A stretch of DNA of 64,000 bases from Amycolatopsis balhimycina FH 1894 (GTDB lineage: Bacteria; Actinomycetota; Actinomycetes; Mycobacteriales; Pseudonocardiaceae), in the NCBI RefSeq assembly GCF_000384295.1, contig NZ_KB913037.1, positions 9,375,508 to 9,439,507 of the forward strand, read 5' to 3'. Under the pieces are notes generated by a model. The model did no database searches. It saw nothing but the letters and a program-made list of their open reading frames with translations, and was not told where the DNA came from. Shown one piece after another: positions 61,158 to 64,000 of the stretch. A program made the translations under genes and the position numbers. Numbering within the stretch: the first letter of the stretch is position 1; every line of letters begins with the position of its first letter.

Positions 61158-61173
61158 CACGACCATGGTCGTG
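61158..61173. promoter_or_regulatory. 16-bp palindromic TetR operator, copy 1
   Basis: CACGACCATGGTCGTG, perfect, 14 bases before the TetR start codon and in the gap to the divergent methyltransferase. Two more copies precede the flavin monooxygenase at 62134. Confidence 0.88.
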
Positions 61174-61187
61174 TTAGCGTTCGGGCC

Positions 61188-61898
61188 ATGGGCTCGAGCG
61201 ACGCCGGTGAAGTGGTCCGCAGCCGACGTGAGCGTCCGGCAAAACCGGCGTTGACCAGGCAGGGAATCATCGCCGCCGCGCTCGCGATCCTGAATGAGGA
61301 GGGGTTGAGCAAGGTGACGATGCGGCGCATCGCCGCCGCGCTCGACACGGGGCATGCGTCGCTGTACGTGTACGTTCGCGACGTCGAGGATCTGCACGCG
61401 CAGATCCTCGATGCCCTGCTCGCTCCGGTCGTCGACGCGGCGCCGGTCGCCGGGACGTGGCGGAGCCGGTTGAAGGCGCTGATGGACGGCTACGGCCAGG
61501 TTCTCGTGGCGCGGCCGGAGATCGCCCGGATGGCTTTGTCGACCCAGCCGAGCGGCCCGAACTACCTGGCGTTGGTCGAGGCGATCCTGGCGCTGCTGCA
61601 CGAGGGCGGCGCAACCGATCGGGCGGCGGCCTGGGGTGTCGACCTGCTCCTGCTGTTCCCGACCGCGAGCGCTGTCGAACGTACCGCGCCGAAGCCGTCG
61701 AAACACGCGACTGGTGACCTCGCGGCCATGGCCGCCGCCATCGCGGCGGCGGATCCCGGCCGTTCACCCCACATCGTCCGGCTCGGCGACGAGCTCATCT
61801 CCGGCGACGGCCGGTCCCGCTTCGGCTGGGCCGTCGACGTTCTGCTCGACGGCATCCTTGCCGCCGGCTCCCGCGCGCGAACCGGACAGTCACGGTAA
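61188..61898 (+). CDS. TetR-family repressor with TetR_C-type ligand domain
   Basis: 236 residues. Helix-turn-helix at about 22-72: TRQGIIAAALAILNEEGLSK, VTMRRIAAALDTGHASLYVY. The length and the layout of the C-terminal domain fit the class of TetR(C) tetracycline-repressor-like proteins. It carries a perfect operator in its own promoter and two in front of the TetX-like monooxygenase, so it very likely represses itself and that enzyme until a ligand binds. Confidence 0.93.
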   Translation: MGSSDAGEVVRSRRERPAKPALTRQGIIAAALAILNEEGLSKVTMRRIAAALDTGHASLYVYVRDVEDLHAQILDALLAPVVDAAPVAGTWRSRLKALMDGYGQVLVARPEIARMALSTQPSGPNYLALVEAILALLHEGGATDRAAAWGVDLLLLFPTASAVERTAPKPSKHATGDLAAMAAAIAAADPGRSPHIVRLGDELISGDGRSRFGWAVDVLLDGILAAGSRARTGQSR

Positions 61899-62056
61899 TC
61901 GCTTCGTCCCGCCGGTAGCGGTCGTCGCGTATCAGACGACCTCGGGGCGGTCGCGTAGGTCGGCGGAGGATTTCTCCCCTGCCGTGTCCGGGCGGGGACC
62001 CGAATCGCGGCGGTGGCCAAGTCTGTCCTTCGTCGGCTGTGCCGGCATGTCACGCT

Positions 62057-62086
62057 ACGACCATGGTCGTCACGACCATGGTCGTG
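62057..62086 (+). promoter_or_regulatory. 16-bp TetR operator, copies 2 and 3 in tandem
   Basis: ACGACCATGGTCGT (62057-62070) is followed without gap by CACGACCATGGTCGTG (62071-62086), both centred on CCATGG and identical to copy 1. They precede the flavin monooxygenase gene. Confidence 0.88.
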
Positions 62087-62133
62087 TACCGTAGGCGGTG
62101 AACCCGCCCATCGAGCCAGGGGGCAAATCGACC

Positions 62134-63318
62134 ATGTCACGACGGACCATCGCCATCGTCGGAGCGGGATTGGCCGGCCTGGTCTGCGCTCGCATCCTGC
62201 AGGTGAACGGGATTCCGGTCACCGTGTACGAAAAGGACGACTCTCCGACCGCCCGCCGGCAGGGCGGCTCACTTGACATCCACACCGACGCCGGCCAGGT
62301 CGCGCTCAAAGAAGCCAACCTGTACGAGGAGTTCCTGACGAGAACGCACCCGGAGGGCGAGTCGATCCGGGTGCTGGACAAGAACGCGAAGGTGTACATC
62401 GATCGGAAGGAACCGAAAGGGGGTAATGGCAGGCCGGAGATCGATCGGAAGGTGCTGCGCCGGCTCTTCGTCGACTCACTCGAAGCCGGCACGATCGCCT
62501 GGGGTCGCAAGGTTGTCGCGGCTCGCCCTGCCGGGGGAGGACACGAGCTCGAGTTTTCCGACGGCGGAATCGTGCGCGCGGACCTGGTGGTCGGCGCCGA
62601 TGGGGCGTGGTCGAAGGTGCGATCGTTGCTGACCACCGTCACGCCGGAATACGTCGGGATCACCTTGGTTGAATTGCACCTGTCCGATGCGGCTGCAAAA
62701 CATCCTGATGCGCTTGCGGTCACGGGTCCGGGAATGCTTTTCGCGCTTTCTGACAACAAGTACATAGGCGGTCACGGCGGCGAGCACATCCAGCTCGGCT
62801 GCGCCATCCGCGTACCCGAGGACTGGGCCACCGCCGGCGGCACCGACTGGGACGAACCCGCCGTCGCCCGGGCGGCTCTGCTGCGGGAGTTTCGTGATTG
62901 GGCACCCACGCTGACGAATCTGATCCGCGACAGCGACGACACGTTCTGGGTGCGCCCGCTCTACGCGCTGCCGACCGGTCACACGTGGAAGCGCGTGCCC
63001 GGTGTGACGCTCATCGGCGACGCCGCGCACTTGATGTCACCATTCGCCGGTGAGGGTGCCAATATGGCGATGATCGACGGTGCCGACCTCGCTCGCGCGA
63101 TCATCGAGGAACCTGACCTCGGCTCCGCCTTGGCTGCTTACGAAAAGAAGATGTTTCCCCGTGGCGCGAAGGCGGCTGCGTCCTCGCAGAAGGGTCTGGA
63201 CACCATGTTCGTCGATGGGCCGCCGCGAAAGCTCGTGGCGTTCTTTCGTGGCATGATCGTTTTTTCCCGTGTGATCCGGCCGTTCGAGCGCTTCTTCGCC
63301 GGAGGGAAGGCATCGTGA
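62134..63318 (+). CDS. TetX-like FAD-dependent monooxygenase
   Basis: 394 residues from ATG 62134; GTG 62098, closer to the promoter, would add 12. FAD site AIVGAGLAGLVCARIL, the TetX-like block RRQGGSLDIHTDAGQVALKE, the DG motif LVVGADGAWSKVRSLL, and VTLIGDAAHLMSPFAGEGAN. The arrangement and the G-G-x-L-D-I-H block resemble TetX-type flavin monooxygenases, some of which inactivate tetracyclines. With a TetR-type repressor sharing its operators, an inducible detoxification role is likely; the true substrate cannot be read from the sequence. Confidence 0.88.
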   Translation: MSRRTIAIVGAGLAGLVCARILQVNGIPVTVYEKDDSPTARRQGGSLDIHTDAGQVALKEANLYEEFLTRTHPEGESIRVLDKNAKVYIDRKEPKGGNGRPEIDRKVLRRLFVDSLEAGTIAWGRKVVAARPAGGGHELEFSDGGIVRADLVVGADGAWSKVRSLLTTVTPEYVGITLVELHLSDAAAKHPDALAVTGPGMLFALSDNKYIGGHGGEHIQLGCAIRVPEDWATAGGTDWDEPAVARAALLREFRDWAPTLTNLIRDSDDTFWVRPLYALPTGHTWKRVPGVTLIGDAAHLMSPFAGEGANMAMIDGADLARAIIEEPDLGSALAAYEKKMFPRGAKAAASSQKGLDTMFVDGPPRKLVAFFRGMIVFSRVIRPFERFFAGGKAS

Positions 63319-63754
63319 GTTTGCGTTGGCTCGAGTAGTGTCGAATACCGGCTGACGGATCATGTCGTCGCACGCTCGTGCTACGTCGAGGCCCCGGAAT
63401 GGTCACCTCGTCGACCTGTTGGCCGATCGTCAGTAACACCGGCGCGACCACCTCCACCGCGTTCATCGAGGCGCTCGGACGCCGCTGTTCCTCTCCGAAC
63501 ACACCGAGCTGCCGGCACTCAAGACGACTCTGCCGGCCGGACCGACCGGGCCGTCGATCGTCCGTGTCCCACGGGAACTCCCTCCGTCGCGTTTCGTGGC
63601 TGAACCGAGGAAACCAGCGCGCCCCGGGCACCGGTGGGCCAGAGCGCGCACTCCGGGAGACGTGCGCCGACGGGCCGGGGCGGCAGCATCGGGACGTGCC
63701 GGCGGGTAGCGCCGTACGTCGGATCCGGCACTGCACAGCGACGAGAGGTCCGCG
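63319..63754. other. Spacer of 436 bases without a supported gene
   Basis: Short frames on both strands are open but none has a start signal together with a recognisable product. A minus-strand stretch near 63385-63450 encodes EVVAPVLLTIGQQVDEVTIP, which looks protein-like and may be the relic of a gene. The last 12 bases hold the ribosome-binding site of the next gene. Confidence 0.4.
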
Positions 63755-64000
63755 ATGGAGAGAACGAAGTTCCAGCTCGACGAGTCCCAGATTCCGAGCA
63801 CCTGGTACAACATCGCCGCCGACCTGCCCGGCGCGCCGATGGCACCCGCGCTCAACCCCGCGACCGGGAAACCGCTGACTCGCGACGAAATGGGCGCGAC
63901 GATGCCGGAGCCCATCATCGACCAGGAGCTGAGCACCGAACGGGACATCGAGATCCCCGAGGCGGTGCGGCAGCTCTACACGCAGTGGCGGCCCAGCCCG
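63755..64000 (+). CDS. trpB2: Tryptophan synthase beta chain, TrpB2 type (5' part; runs off the window)
   Basis: 82 codons from ATG 63755, with GAGAGG before it. The start ERTKFQLDESQIPSTWYNIA, then DLPGAPMAPALNPATGKPLT, the acidic link and EIPEAVRQLYTQWRPSP match the N-terminal extension of TrpB2-type enzymes, which is absent from ordinary TrpB. TrpB2 condenses indole with serine using PLP, often without a TrpA partner. The active-site lysine lies beyond the window edge. Confidence 0.92.
   Translation, partial: MERTKFQLDESQIPSTWYNIAADLPGAPMAPALNPATGKPLTRDEMGATMPEPIIDQELSTERDIEIPEAVRQLYTQWRPSP

Overview
The window is about 70% G+C and reads as chromosomal DNA of an actinomycete, most likely Pseudonocardiaceae (Amycolatopsis-like). 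The case rests on base composition and codon use, many TetR/PadR/GntR/AraC regulators each beside one small enzyme gene, genes whose -10 box implies leaderless transcripts, a Streptomyces-type endoglycosidase H, and a nitrate/nitrite assimilation operon behind a GlnR-type box. This assignment is inference; no rRNA, tRNA or CRISPR array was seen.

Layout. 1-9 kb: two transposase-derived helix-turn-helix proteins that have lost their catalytic residues flank a lipoprotein. Beside them is a possible conflict (defence-like) cassette: a membrane-anchored NACHT NTPase with an FGE/SUMF1-like segment, a translationally coupled 56-residue protein, and a convergent two-gene operon of unrecognised proteins, one with four C-terminal membrane helices. 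9-13.6 kb: a membrane protein/GntR pair with a clear operator, a scar holding peptidase and phage-terminase remnants, a VOC protein, an intact IS630 element using a -1 frameshift, and a secreted endo-beta-N-acetylglucosaminidase. 13.8-25 kb: a string of regulator plus enzyme units (GlxA-like, TetR/FAD monooxygenase, epoxide hydrolases, TetR/ketopantoate-reductase-like) with visible palindromic operators and several deletion scars. 25-28.7 kb: PadR-ABC transporter-permease operon with overlapping start and stop codons throughout. 28.7-37.2 kb: two SDR/XRE divergent pairs, P450-TetR, a decayed IS5-family element, and TetR-quinone oxidoreductase.

37.2-41 kb: a catalytically degenerate nitrilase-like gene behind a structured leader, convergent with a four-gene operon (small protein, DUF1036, HExxE protein, small acidic protein) that I do not recognise as a described system. 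41-43.7 kb: IS630 and MFS scars and a two-component system. 43.9-48.4 kb: three secreted proteins (SGNH-like, a repetitive Ser/Gly/Asp-rich protein, a six-cysteine protein). 48.5-54.4 kb: FUSC-family membrane protein, a glutamate-synthase fragment, a second two-component system and a peptidase-like lipoprotein. 54.6-60 kb: nitrate reductase - small protein - NirB - NirD. 60-64 kb: a SAM methyltransferase, a TetR that shares one perfect 16-bp operator with a TetX-like flavin monooxygenase, and the start of a TrpB2-type tryptophan synthase beta chain.

The best candidates for undescribed biology are the NACHT cassette (2.2-8.9 kb) and the 37.9-40.7 kb module. All functional statements come from reading motifs by eye; no database search was run.
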